NCBI RefSeq assembly: GCF_002410825.1
Contig: NZ_DHOS01000010.1
Coordinates: forward strand, 169,827 to 233,826
Direction of reading: 5' to 3'
Length of the DNA stretch: 64,000 nt
DNA from: Proteiniphilum sp. UBA5384
GTDB taxonomy: Bacteria; Bacteroidota; Bacteroidia; Bacteroidales; Dysgonomonadaceae
A program made the translations under genes and the position numbers. The notes beneath the pieces were generated by a model. It made no database searches, was not told the origin of the DNA, and saw only the letters and a program-made list of their open reading frames with translations. Below, in pieces: positions 26,063 through 34,540 of the stretch. Position 1 is the first letter of the stretch. Every line of letters begins with the position of its first letter.

Positions 26063-27159
26063 AGCGAATCATTATTAGCGGTGGTGGTACGGGAGGGCAT
26101 ATTTTCCCGGCTATCAGTATTGCCAATGCCGTGAAAGAGCGGTGGCCCGACAGCGATATCCTTTTCGTGGGAGCAGAAGACCGGATGGAGATGGAACGTG
26201 TGCCGGCGGCAGGATACAACATTATCGGTTTGCCGGTGGCCGGTTTCGACCGTCAACATCTCCTGAAAAATTTTTCGGTGCTGATGAAGCTGCTTAAAAG
26301 TATGCGGAAAGCAAAAAAAATCATATCCGACTTCAAACCGGATGTAGCTGTGGGTGTAGGGGGGTATGCCAGTGGCCCTACGTTGAAGGCGGCAGCGGCA
26401 AAGAAAGTGCCGACGTTACTCCAGGAACAGAATTCTTATGCCGGTGTGACCAATAAGATGCTGGCGAAGAAAGCCGCCACTATCTGTGTAGCTTATGAAG
26501 GGATGGAGAAATTTTTCCCGGAAGGGAAAATTGTGCTGACCGGTAATCCCTGTCGGCAGGATCTGGTGGTTTCGGAAAAAAACCGGCAGGAAGGATACGT
26601 CCATTTCGGATTGGATCCGGACAAGAAGACAATATTGATGTTGGGCGGCAGCCTTGGCGCCCGCACACTTAATTATAGTATTACAGGCGCTTTCCCGAAG
26701 TTGTCCGAAGCTGATGACCTGCAAGTAATCTGGCAATGTGGAAAGTATTATTATAAGGAGATGCAGCAATTACAGGCAGATGGCGAGATTCCGCCCAACG
26801 TACATCTTTTTGATTTTATATCGCGAATGGATTATGCTTATTCCGTGGCTGATTTGATTATTTCCCGTGCGGGTGCCGGGTCTATCTCGGAGTTCAGTTT
26901 ACTGGGAAAACCGGTTGTATTGGTCCCTTCGCCCAATGTGGCGGAAGACCATCAGACCAGTAACGCGCGGGCATTGGTCGATAAAGGTGCCGCACTGATG
27001 ATTTCCGATGCCGAAGCACCCGATATTCTCTTTGATAAGGCTATCGCGGTAGTGAGAAACGATGTGGAATTGCGAAGTCTAAGTGAAAATATTACGAAAC
27101 TGGCGCAGCATGATTCCGCAAAACGGATCGTCGACGAAATCCGGAAGATTATTGAATAA
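26059..27159 (+). CDS. murG: UDP-GlcNAc transferase MurG
   Basis: MurG transfers GlcNAc to lipid I to give lipid II on the inner face of the membrane. It is a GT-B enzyme of 366 residues. GGGTGGHIFPA at residues 7-17 is the acceptor-side glycine loop. The donor site shows LGGSLGARTLN near 195, and SRAGAGSISEFSLLGKPVVLVPSP near 275 is the UDP-GlcNAc binding block. It is coupled to ftsW by ATGA. A decayed piece of the 60-bp repeat follows its stop codon. Confidence 0.97.
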   Translation: MKRIIISGGGTGGHIFPAISIANAVKERWPDSDILFVGAEDRMEMERVPAAGYNIIGLPVAGFDRQHLLKNFSVLMKLLKSMRKAKKIISDFKPDVAVGVGGYASGPTLKAAAAKKVPTLLQEQNSYAGVTNKMLAKKAATICVAYEGMEKFFPEGKIVLTGNPCRQDLVVSEKNRQEGYVHFGLDPDKKTILMLGGSLGARTLNYSITGAFPKLSEADDLQVIWQCGKYYYKEMQQLQADGEIPPNVHLFDFISRMDYAYSVADLIISRAGAGSISEFSLLGKPVVLVPSPNVAEDHQTSNARALVDKGAALMISDAEAPDILFDKAIAVVRNDVELRSLSENITKLAQHDSAKRIVDEIRKIIE

Positions 27160-27162
27160 ATA

Positions 27163-27197
27163 GGTACAACCTGTTCCATTCATCGGGATTGTCACAT
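27163..27197 (+). repeat. Decayed partial copy of the 60-bp repeat (behind murG)
   Basis: About 35 bases resemble the right half of the repeat, with ACAA, TGT and ATTCATCGGGAT in the same order. The left hairpin is missing. The position, just after a stop codon in the same cluster, supports a common origin, but the match is weak. Confidence 0.4.
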
Positions 27198-27260
27198 TAT
27201 TCTCATTGTCATATTTAACTACATTTCGTTCCGTTGAACGTTGTTTGTCACATTGAACAA

Positions 27261-28649
27261 ATGAATTATGATTCGATATATTTTATAGGCATAGGTGGTA
27301 TCGGTATGAGCAACCTGGCCCGTTATTTCCTCTCCAAAGGAAAGAGGGTGGGAGGGTATGACCGTACTGAATCGGCACTTACCCGGCTGTTGCAGGAAGA
27401 GGGAGCATTTATTCATTACGCCGATGATGTTCATTCTATTCCGGCGCTGTTTTTCGATAATGAAAAAACATTGGTGGTGTATACTCCTGCCGTACCTGCT
27501 TCACATGCCGAACTTCTCTTTTTCAGGAAGCATGGCTACCGTGTAATAAAGAGAGCGCAATTGCTTGGTGAGATAACTGCCGCAAGCGATGCGGTATGCG
27601 TGGCGGGAACGCATGGTAAAACCACCGTCTCGAGCATGATTGCCCATCTGTTGCGGCAGTCTAAGGTGGATTGTAACGCATTCCTCGGCGGAATACTGAA
27701 GAACTACCGTACAAACCTGCTGCTTTCTGACAAAAGCAATATCACAGTAGTTGAGGCGGATGAGTATGACCGTTCTTTTCACTGGTTAAAACCTTGGATC
27801 GCCGTCATCACTTCAGCCGATCCGGATCACCTCGACATTTATGGTACAGAGGCGGCCTACAGGGAGAGTTTCGAAAAGTTTACCTCGCTCGTCCGGCCCG
27901 ATGGGTACCTGGTTATCAGGAAAGGGATACCGATAACTCCGCATAGCAGTGAAACGGTGAAAATATGGAATTATGGTGAATCGGAAGGTGATTTCCATGC
28001 GGAGAATATCCGTATAGGCAATGGAGAAGTGTTGTTCGACCTGGTGACTCCTTCGGAAGTTATCAAGGATATTTCACCGGGTATTCCCGTGAAAATCAAT
28101 ATTGAAAACAGTGTGGCCGCCGCCGCGGCAGCTTTGTTATGCGGTGCGGCACCCGAAGAGATACGAGAGGGCATACATACTTTTCAGGGGGCGAGCCGGC
28201 GATTTGATTTCCATATCAAAACCGACCGGATTGTTTTTATTGATGATTATGCTCACCATCCGGGTGAATTGTCGGCCGCCATTCAATCGATCAGGGCGAT
28301 TTATCCCGATAAGAAGGTGACGGCCATTTTCCAACCGCATCTATATTCACGTACCCGTGATTTCGCATCGGCGTTTGCCGAAAGTTTGTCGCTGTTGGAC
28401 GATGTCATATTGCTGGATATTTATCCGGCCAGGGAAGAACCCATCGAGGGAGTATCGTCTCACATCATTTTTGATAAGATAACATCGGCGGAGAAGGTGC
28501 TCTGCACGAAGCAGGAATTACCCGGCTTGCTCCGGCAGAAAGAGGTGGAAGTGCTGGTTACTTTCGGTGCCGGAGATATAGATAGGTTGCTTCCGGCGAT
28601 AGAAGAATTATTGAGGAATAAATACCTGTCGGAGGATAAATCGCTTTGA
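27261..28649 (+). CDS. murC: UDP-N-acetylmuramate:L-alanine ligase MurC
   Basis: MurC attaches L-alanine to UDP-MurNAc, the first step of stem peptide assembly. The N-terminus YFIGIGGIGMSNLARYF is the nucleotide fold, the ATP loop is AGTHGKTTVSSM near residue 113 and the conserved FIDDYAHHPGE is near 325. The start is the ATG at 27261, giving 462 residues; the TTG upstream is less likely. About 100 bases of gap precede it, holding the decayed repeat and a small perfect hairpin (CGTTC/GAACG). Confidence 0.96.
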   Translation: MNYDSIYFIGIGGIGMSNLARYFLSKGKRVGGYDRTESALTRLLQEEGAFIHYADDVHSIPALFFDNEKTLVVYTPAVPASHAELLFFRKHGYRVIKRAQLLGEITAASDAVCVAGTHGKTTVSSMIAHLLRQSKVDCNAFLGGILKNYRTNLLLSDKSNITVVEADEYDRSFHWLKPWIAVITSADPDHLDIYGTEAAYRESFEKFTSLVRPDGYLVIRKGIPITPHSSETVKIWNYGESEGDFHAENIRIGNGEVLFDLVTPSEVIKDISPGIPVKINIENSVAAAAAALLCGAAPEEIREGIHTFQGASRRFDFHIKTDRIVFIDDYAHHPGELSAAIQSIRAIYPDKKVTAIFQPHLYSRTRDFASAFAESLSLLDDVILLDIYPAREEPIEGVSSHIIFDKITSAEKVLCTKQELPGLLRQKEVEVLVTFGAGDIDRLLPAIEELLRNKYLSEDKSL

Positions 28650-28653
28650 AGTA

Positions 28654-28685
28654 TTGACATTAATGAATAACTTGATGTACCTTTG
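28654..28685 (+). promoter_or_regulatory. Candidate internal promoter for ftsQ-ftsA-ftsZ
   Basis: TTG is followed after 21 bases by TACCTTTG, a full -7 match, in the short gap between murC and ftsQ. The predicted start of transcription at about 28690 lies before the preferred ftsQ start. Separate promoters for ftsQAZ are known in other bacteria. Confidence 0.5.
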
Positions 28686-28718
28686 CAGGTGATAAATGTG
28701 GTAAGGCCGGTGAAAAAA

Positions 28719-29441
28719 ATGCTCATCATACTGGTTGCGGCGGTGGTTATAGGCTACCTGATCTTTTCGGCATCCTATTTCAGGAATATGTCGAGGAACA
28801 AGGTATGTGAGAGTTTTGGCGTTGTCATTGCAGATAGTAACCAGTATAAGTTTGTATCCCGGCAGGATATTATGGGCTTGGTGAAACGGTATGATCTTGA
28901 TCCTGTCGGAAGGAAGTTCAGTGAGATCAACACCCTGTCCATCCGTGATACTATTCTCACCAACAGGCTGGTGGAGTCGGCAGAGGTATTCATTACTCCC
29001 GGGGGCTCGGTAGTGGCGACGATTTATCAGCGGAAACCGGTATTAAGGGTTATTTCAGATACAAAGGGTAATTTCTATGTGGATAATGAGCGGCGTATTA
29101 TGCCCGTATCGGGCAACTTCACTGTCTATGTACCGGTAGCTACCGGCATAATTGATGAGGAGTTTGCTCGGAACGAATTGTATGATTTCGCGCTTTTCCT
29201 TAATAACCATTCCGATTGGAATGTCTGGATAGAACAGATCGTAGTACAAAACAACCATGAAGTGATACTGATTCCCCGGGCCGGAGATTTCAGGATTGTT
29301 ATGGGCGATCTCAATGATTATCAGGCTAAACTGGCCAAGTTTGCCCGATTTGTGGATAAAGGACTTAATGTGGTGGGATGGAACCGATACTCGGTTATCA
29401 ATTTAAAGTACGATAATCAGGTGGTTTGCACAAAAAAATGA
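28719..29441 (+). CDS. ftsQ: Cell division protein FtsQ
   Basis: FtsQ is a bitopic division protein that recruits FtsL and FtsB. One membrane helix at about residues 2-18 is followed by a periplasmic POTRA-like domain (FVSRQDIMGLVKRYDLDPVGRKFSEIN) and a beta domain. The preferred start is the ATG at 28719, giving about 240 residues. The open frame reaches back to a TTG at 28683 inside the promoter-like site. GTG codons at 28698 and 28710 are also possible. Position between murC and ftsA supports the call, as sequence conservation in the family is low. Confidence 0.88.
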   Translation: MLIILVAAVVIGYLIFSASYFRNMSRNKVCESFGVVIADSNQYKFVSRQDIMGLVKRYDLDPVGRKFSEINTLSIRDTILTNRLVESAEVFITPGGSVVATIYQRKPVLRVISDTKGNFYVDNERRIMPVSGNFTVYVPVATGIIDEEFARNELYDFALFLNNHSDWNVWIEQIVVQNNHEVILIPRAGDFRIVMGDLNDYQAKLAKFARFVDKGLNVVGWNRYSVINLKYDNQVVCTKK

Positions 29442-29532
29442 TGTTAAATAGCAAACAAAAGGTATCGTCACGATGTTTGTTAAAAAGCAATATAACCAAA
29501 CATTATTGAATATCATCTTTTGACTGAATAAT

Positions 29533-30885
29533 ATGACTCAATCTGGATTTATAGCTGTAATTGATATTGGTACTTCTAAAATAAAAGGAGTCGTGGGGCG
29601 TAAGAATGAAAATGGGGTTTTTTCCATTTTAGCAAGTAATTCCATTGATTCCGGAAATTCCATCCGCCGGGGGATGGTGTATAATATCGAACAAGCCGGT
29701 GCGAATATACACAAACTGATCATGATGCTTGAGAATAGTCTGGAGCGGAGAATCTGTAAAGTATATGTTTCCTTGTCGGGACAATCATTGCATACGCTGG
29801 AGTTTAACCAGATGTTGCATATCTCATCGGGAATGGTTACCGAAGGGGAGATAGGACGGCTACGCAAGTCGGCCGAGAGATTCCAACCCGAACTGAAGCG
29901 AAATTACAGTATAGCTGATGTGGAATATTATATTGACGACAAACCGGAACCCAACCCGGTAGGAGTGACAGGCTCGGAGATAGAAGCGGGTTTCAATCTG
30001 ATCGTTGGACGCCCTAATCTCCTGGTGAATATAGAAAAAAGTATTACGGCCAAAACAGATCTGCAGATTGCGGATTATATAGTAGGGCCGATAGGATCTG
30101 CCGCAATTGCATTGAACGATGAAGAGAAGGAATTAGGATGTGCTTTTCTGGATTTCGGTGCGGGTACTACCACGCTGTCGGTTTACAAGGGAGGCATACT
30201 TCGTCGGATGGTGGTCATACCCTTCGGAGGGAAAAATCTTACAAAAGATATCTGTGCGTTGAACTTTACCGAGAATGACGCCGAGCAACTCAAGATAAAA
30301 TTCGGAAAAGCCTTTGAAAGTCAGGATGGACCTATGTTCTTATCTCCTTTTTCCTCAAAACCGGATGTCGATCTTACTGAATTGAATAAAGTGATCGGTA
30401 TGCGGTTGGATGAGATCACAGCCAATATCAGGGAGCAGATTGTACTGTCGGGTTACGAAGACCAGTTAGGTGCGGGTTTGATTATCACAGGCGGTGCTTC
30501 ACAATTGAAAAATCTGGACCTTTATCTTACGCAAAAACTGAAGATGCCGGTGAGAAAGGCATCAGCTAAAAAGACCTTTATCAATAATTCTCCGGAACTG
30601 ATCCATGATCCTGCATTTACACAAGTGCTGGGGATGCTCCTTTTCGGAAAAGACGATTGTGAGATGATAAAACCGGAGACGCATGAGGATGATGATGGCA
30701 GAACCGATAAATCATCCGGTTCTTCCGGTTGGTTCTCCGGACGAAATATGAAACCCATGAAAAAAAATAAACCACATAAAGAAGGGAAAAAACCGAAACA
30801 AGACAAAGAAGAAGGTGGTGGATTCTTTTCAAAAGTAGAAGGTATGTTTGGGGGACTTTTTGCGGAGGAAGATGACGAAGATTAA
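29533..30885 (+). CDS. ftsA: Cell division protein FtsA
   Basis: FtsA is the actin-like protein that ties FtsZ to the membrane. VIDIGTSKIKGVVG at residues 9-22 is phosphate 1, LDFGAGTTTLSVYKGG near 205 is phosphate 2 and IITGGASQL near 317 is the adenosine motif. After the core, at about residue 380, comes a linker of about 60 residues that is basic and low in complexity (MKKNKPHKEGKKPKQDKE). An amphipathic stretch GGGFFSKVEGMFGGLF and an acidic tail follow. The amphipathic stretch is the expected membrane-targeting helix, here followed by seven acidic residues, which is unusual. The 90-base leader holds an ATCGT-C-ACGAT dyad. Confidence 0.95.
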   Translation: MTQSGFIAVIDIGTSKIKGVVGRKNENGVFSILASNSIDSGNSIRRGMVYNIEQAGANIHKLIMMLENSLERRICKVYVSLSGQSLHTLEFNQMLHISSGMVTEGEIGRLRKSAERFQPELKRNYSIADVEYYIDDKPEPNPVGVTGSEIEAGFNLIVGRPNLLVNIEKSITAKTDLQIADYIVGPIGSAAIALNDEEKELGCAFLDFGAGTTTLSVYKGGILRRMVVIPFGGKNLTKDICALNFTENDAEQLKIKFGKAFESQDGPMFLSPFSSKPDVDLTELNKVIGMRLDEITANIREQIVLSGYEDQLGAGLIITGGASQLKNLDLYLTQKLKMPVRKASAKKTFINNSPELIHDPAFTQVLGMLLFGKDDCEMIKPETHEDDDGRTDKSSGSSGWFSGRNMKPMKKNKPHKEGKKPKQDKEEGGGFFSKVEGMFGGLFAEEDDED

Positions 30886-30897
30886 TATTTGCAAGAG

Positions 30898-32193
30898 ATG
30901 GAGGACGAATTATTGGATTTTCAGATAGAGAGCCGTACCGATGCTATTATTAAAGTGATCGGGGTAGGTGGTGGTGGCGGAAATGCTGTCAACCATATGT
31001 TTCAGGAGGGCATTCATGATGTCTCTTTTGCATTGTGTAATACAGATAACCAGGCTCTGATGGAATCGCCGGTACCGGTAAAAGTGCAACTTGGGGGGCG
31101 TACTACCGGTGGATTAGGAGCGGGTAACAAACCTGAAATAGCGCAACGCGCAGCTGAAGAGAGTGTAGAATTGATTGAAAATCTCCTGAATGACGGTACC
31201 CGGATGGTCTTTATTACTGCCGGCATGGGCGGGGGAACCGGGACAGGTGCCGCTCCCGTGGTCGCTCGGGTGGCTAAGGAGGCGGGCATCCTTACCGTAG
31301 GTATTGTGACTATCCCTTTTATGTTTGAAGGACCAAGGAAAATAGTCCAGGCGTTGAAAGGTGTGGAGGAGATGGCGAAGAATGTGGATGCACTGTTGGT
31401 AATCAACAACGAACGCTTGCGCGACATCTATAGTGATCTCACTATGTTAAATGCTTTTGCCAAAGCAGATGATACTTTGGCTACAGCAGCCCGGAGCATT
31501 GCCGAAATCATTACCCTCCATGGACATGTGAACCTCGATTTTGCAGATGTAAACACTACATTGAAAGATGGGGGAGTGGCCATTATGAGTAGCGGACTGG
31601 GTAAAGGCGAAGACAGGATCAATGAAGCGATAAAAAATGCGCTGCATTCACCATTGCTCAATAATAACGATGTATTCAGTGCCAAAAAGATACTTATTAA
31701 TCTCTCCTTTGGCGAGGAGTTCCCTCTGATGATGGAGGAGATGAATGCCCTTCACGACTTTATGTCGAAATTCAGCCGGGAGATAGAGGTTATCTGGGGT
31801 GCTGCAGTGGAAAATTCGCTGGACGAAGAGGTCAAAGTCACATTACTCGCTACGGGTTTCTCCATTTCCAGCGTTCCCGGAATTGAAGAGCATGAACAGG
31901 AAAAATCGAGGGCCGAGCAAATACAATTGCAGATCGAGAGGGATGCAAAACTGGAGCAGGAGAAGAAAGACAAGGACCTGATCGAGAAATATTACGGGAA
32001 AACCGGCTTGCAGACTTTGACTACTGTCAACTATCGGTTAGAGCCCTTCGTGCTTACTATCGATGAGCTGGATGATGATAAGGTGCTGGAGGCATTGGAA
32101 AAAACACCCGTCTTCAAGCGGGAATCTAATTTCAATCCCCGCATATTCGCTGCGGATACGCAGCAACAACAATCATCCTCTCTTTTCGATTGA
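30898..32193 (+). CDS. ftsZ: Cell division GTPase FtsZ
   Basis: FtsZ is the tubulin-like GTPase that forms the division ring. GVGGGGGNAVNHM near residue 23 binds guanine nucleotide, the tubulin signature GMGGGTGTGAAP is near 107 and the T7 loop is NLDFADVNTTLKDGG near 207. The ATG at 30898 is used; the TTG three codons earlier is unlikely. The C-terminal region is charged and helical (residues about 340-365), with a glutamine/serine-rich end QQQQSSSLFD. I do not see a standard C-terminal conserved peptide of the proteobacterial type. The gene is last in the dcw cluster. Confidence 0.97.
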   Translation: MEDELLDFQIESRTDAIIKVIGVGGGGGNAVNHMFQEGIHDVSFALCNTDNQALMESPVPVKVQLGGRTTGGLGAGNKPEIAQRAAEESVELIENLLNDGTRMVFITAGMGGGTGTGAAPVVARVAKEAGILTVGIVTIPFMFEGPRKIVQALKGVEEMAKNVDALLVINNERLRDIYSDLTMLNAFAKADDTLATAARSIAEIITLHGHVNLDFADVNTTLKDGGVAIMSSGLGKGEDRINEAIKNALHSPLLNNNDVFSAKKILINLSFGEEFPLMMEEMNALHDFMSKFSREIEVIWGAAVENSLDEEVKVTLLATGFSISSVPGIEEHEQEKSRAEQIQLQIERDAKLEQEKKDKDLIEKYYGKTGLQTLTTVNYRLEPFVLTIDELDDDKVLEALEKTPVFKRESNFNPRIFAADTQQQQSSSLFD

Positions 32194-32203
32194 TTTTAAT
32201 TAT

Positions 32204-32263
32204 AATCACCACTACTTCCCGAAGGTCGGAACAAGTTGTCCCGATTCATGGAGATCAGTAAAT
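32204..32263 (+). repeat. 60-bp intergenic hairpin repeat, copy C (behind ftsZ)
   Basis: This copy starts about ten bases after the ftsZ stop and is in the same orientation as copy B. The left hairpin (TTCCCGAA, then TCGGAA) and the ACAAGTTGT centre are kept. The right arm reads TCATGGAG, so that stem is partly lost. Confidence 0.85.
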
Positions 32264-32278
32264 TAATAAATCAAACTT

Positions 32279-32731
32279 ATGTCATTCATTGATACAATTA
32301 CAGACGAAATTAAGAAAGCTATGCTGGCCAAGGACAAGGTGCGTTTGGAAGCATTGAGGGCCATCAAGAAAGAGTTGCTGGAAGCCAAGACCGCTAAAGG
32401 TGCCGGAGAAGAACTGACTGAAGCGGCAACGACTGCCATCTTGCAAAAGATGGTGAAGCAGCGCAGGGATAGTGCCGATATCTATACAGCGCAAAAAAGA
32501 GATGATTTGGCAGAACCCGAACTGGCACAGATGGAAGTAATCCGTGAGTTCCTTCCTGCACAACTTTCCCCGATAGAACTGGAAGCTGCAGTAGGACGTA
32601 TTATTAAGGAAACCGGCGCCACTTCCATGAAAGAGATGGGTAAGGTGATGGGGGTTGCCTCCAAGGAGTTGGCCGGTAAAGCAGAGGGAAAAGATATATC
32701 AGAAACCGTAAAGCGACTCCTCTCTTTTTGA
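32279..32731 (+). CDS. GatB/YqeY domain protein
   Basis: This is a 150-residue, all-helical protein of the YqeY family, related to the C-terminal tRNA-binding tail domain of GatB. The helical motif KDKVRLEALRAIKKELLEAK and the C-terminal block MKEMGKVMGVASKELAGKAEG are diagnostic. YqeY proteins are thought to affect tRNA-dependent amidation or tRNA binding, but the role is not established. It lies 85 bases after ftsZ across repeat copy C, a neighbour arrangement I have the impression is common in Bacteroidales, and ends nine bases from a convergent gene. Confidence 0.92.
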   Translation: MSFIDTITDEIKKAMLAKDKVRLEALRAIKKELLEAKTAKGAGEELTEAATTAILQKMVKQRRDSADIYTAQKRDDLAEPELAQMEVIREFLPAQLSPIELEAAVGRIIKETGATSMKEMGKVMGVASKELAGKAEGKDISETVKRLLSF

Positions 32732-32740
32732 AAACTCCAT

Positions 32741-33445
32741 TTAATTTTTCCTGTTATAAGGTACATATACCTTTTTCAGGCGTTTATCCAGTTTATTGCT
32801 TTTCTGCACTGTTTTCTCTAATTTTTGCAGTTCTTTGTCTTTGTCCTTGTTGTTGTTCAGGTTATCCGTCAGCATCAGCAGGGAGAGTGTTTCCTGATCA
32901 ATGAAATTGATCTTGAAGGCTACGGTACTGTTCTCTATTATATCATTTTGTGCCAATTGAATACGGTAATCTTTTCCCGGTGTGTAATCGAATGAGGTAG
33001 CGTTATATCCCAACGAATTGGCTGATATGGAAGCTATTTTGCTGCAGGGGGTGAAAAACACCTTGCCGTCGTTCCCTGTCACCTTGTTGCTGACTAATTT
33101 TCCTGATTTAGTGCGTGATTCCACCAAGATACCCTGGACGGCATAATGTTGAGAATTGACGGTATGTATCACGCAAGTATCCTTTTTCGTACCGTCCAAT
33201 ACCTCGAAAGTCGTTTTATCCCCACTATAATCGGATGTGTGGATAATAAGGTACTCACCGGATATCTCGTATTTCCCTTCCCCTACATGCGCGGAGGAAA
33301 GTCCTCCGAAGCCGGTTATCCGGAAGATTACGTTTTCGCCCGTGAAAGCAATGGAATCAGCCCCGTTTTTATAAGTTCCTTCCATCTGGGCAAAGAGTGG
33401 TATTCCCGACAGGAGTATGATTGCGAGTAATAGAATTTTTTTCAT
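32741..33445 (-). CDS. Secreted hypothetical protein
   Basis: I do not recognise a family with certainty. A signal peptide (residues 1-19, cleavage after LFAQ) precedes a strand-rich periplasmic or surface domain. The middle segment VQGILVESRTKSGKLVSNKVTGNDGKV, broken here by positions near residue 105-130, resembles a carboxypeptidase-regulatory-like or surface-repeat beta fold. The C-terminal 45 residues are strongly basic and helical (KLEKTVQKSNKLDKRLKK). It is a single-gene unit, convergent with yqeY. Confidence 0.7.
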   Translation of the reverse strand: MKKILLLAIILLSGIPLFAQMEGTYKNGADSIAFTGENVIFRITGFGGLSSAHVGEGKYEISGEYLIIHTSDYSGDKTTFEVLDGTKKDTCVIHTVNSQHYAVQGILVESRTKSGKLVSNKVTGNDGKVFFTPCSKIASISANSLGYNATSFDYTPGKDYRIQLAQNDIIENSTVAFKINFIDQETLSLLMLTDNLNNNKDKDKELQKLEKTVQKSNKLDKRLKKVYVPYNRKN

Positions 33446-33470
33446 GTTCGTTTCATGTATCTTTGAACAA

Positions 33471-33478
33471 CAAAAATA
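33471..33478 (-). promoter_or_regulatory. Candidate -7 element of the secreted hypothetical gene
   Basis: The minus strand reads TATTTTTG, a full TAnnTTTG match 25 bases before the start codon, as expected for a short leader. No upstream TTTG was found at a fitting distance. Confidence 0.35.
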
Positions 33479-33524
33479 CGATTAATATTCGTAGTGAAAA
33501 AATGGGGGAATCAATTCAATAATT

Positions 33525-34466
33525 TTACAACCCTTTTTCCGCTAGGTATCGTTCTGCATCGATAGCTGCCCTGCACCCGGTGCCGGCAGCAGTGATAGCT
33601 TGTCGGTAGATAGGATCGGCCGCGTCGCCACAGGCGAAAACACCTTCCACATTGGTTTTTGCCGTAGGCTGTTCGGTAATGATATACCCTACCTTGTCCA
33701 TATGGATGAAATCCTTGAATATTCCTGTGTTGGGCGTATGGCCGATGGCAAGGAAAAATCCGTCGACAGGAAGATCGTACCGCTCTTCATCCTGTTCACC
33801 TAAACGTTTTACCAGATGAACGCCTTCCACGCCGTTCTCACCGTATAACCCTACCGCGTTGTGTTCGAAAAGCACCTCAATCTTGGGATTGTCCATCACG
33901 CGCTCCTGCATGATCTTCGATGCACGCAGGTAGTCCTTGCGCACAATCATATATACTTTGTTTGCCAGTCCCGCCAGATAAGTAGCCTCTTCACAGGCAG
34001 TGTCACCACCTCCTACTACAGCCACCACTTTTTTACGGTAAAAGAACCCGTCGCAGGTAGCGCATGCCGACACACCTTGACCGGCATACTTGGTCTCATC
34101 CGGCAAGCCGAGGTATTTTGCAGATGCCCCGGTGGAAATAATGACGGTGTCTGCTTCAATCTCCTGTTCATTGTCGATAGTCACTCTGAGGGGGCGTACT
34201 GAGAAGTCGACGGCGGTAGCCCTTCCGGAACGGATGTCTGTCCCGAACCGTTGCGCCTGTTTCTTCAGGTCTTCCATCATTTCCGGACCGGTGATCCCTT
34301 CGGGATATCCGGGAAAGTTCTCTACCTCAGTGGTGCTGGTCAATTGGCCTCCCGGCTCCATCCCTTCATAAAGGACTGGTTCGAGGTTTGCCCGCGACGC
34401 ATAAATAGCAGCCGTATAACCGGCCGGTCCTGACCCGATGATCAGGCAACGTGTTTTTGTTCTCAT
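33525..34466 (-). CDS. trxB: Thioredoxin reductase TrxB
   Basis: This is the NADPH-dependent flavoenzyme that reduces thioredoxin. From the ATG at 34466 there are 313 residues, a standard length. The FAD loop GSGPAG is at 11-16, the redox pair CATC at 135-138, the NADPH loop is VGGGDTACEEA and the C-terminal FAD block is GVFACGDAAD. An upstream in-frame start would add 11 residues that overlap the promoter-like site, so it is rejected. It is expected to supply electrons to peroxidases such as the Tpx encoded 4 kb away. Confidence 0.96.
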   Translation of the reverse strand: MRTKTRCLIIGSGPAGYTAAIYASRANLEPVLYEGMEPGGQLTSTTEVENFPGYPEGITGPEMMEDLKKQAQRFGTDIRSGRATAVDFSVRPLRVTIDNEQEIEADTVIISTGASAKYLGLPDETKYAGQGVSACATCDGFFYRKKVVAVVGGGDTACEEATYLAGLANKVYMIVRKDYLRASKIMQERVMDNPKIEVLFEHNAVGLYGENGVEGVHLVKRLGEQDEERYDLPVDGFFLAIGHTPNTGIFKDFIHMDKVGYIITEQPTAKTNVEGVFACGDAADPIYRQAITAAGTGCRAAIDAERYLAEKGL

Positions 34467-34496
34467 ATTTTCTTTGAATATTAAAACCTTCTCGGT

Positions 34497-34504
34497 CAAA
34501 GTTA
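34497..34504 (-). promoter_or_regulatory. Candidate -7 element of trxB
   Basis: The minus strand reads TAACTTTG about 31 bases before the preferred trxB start. It matches TAnnTTTG fully. No clear upstream element was found. Confidence 0.38.
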
Positions 34505-34540
34505 CAACTTTTCTTTCATATACGCCATTGGATATTCACA

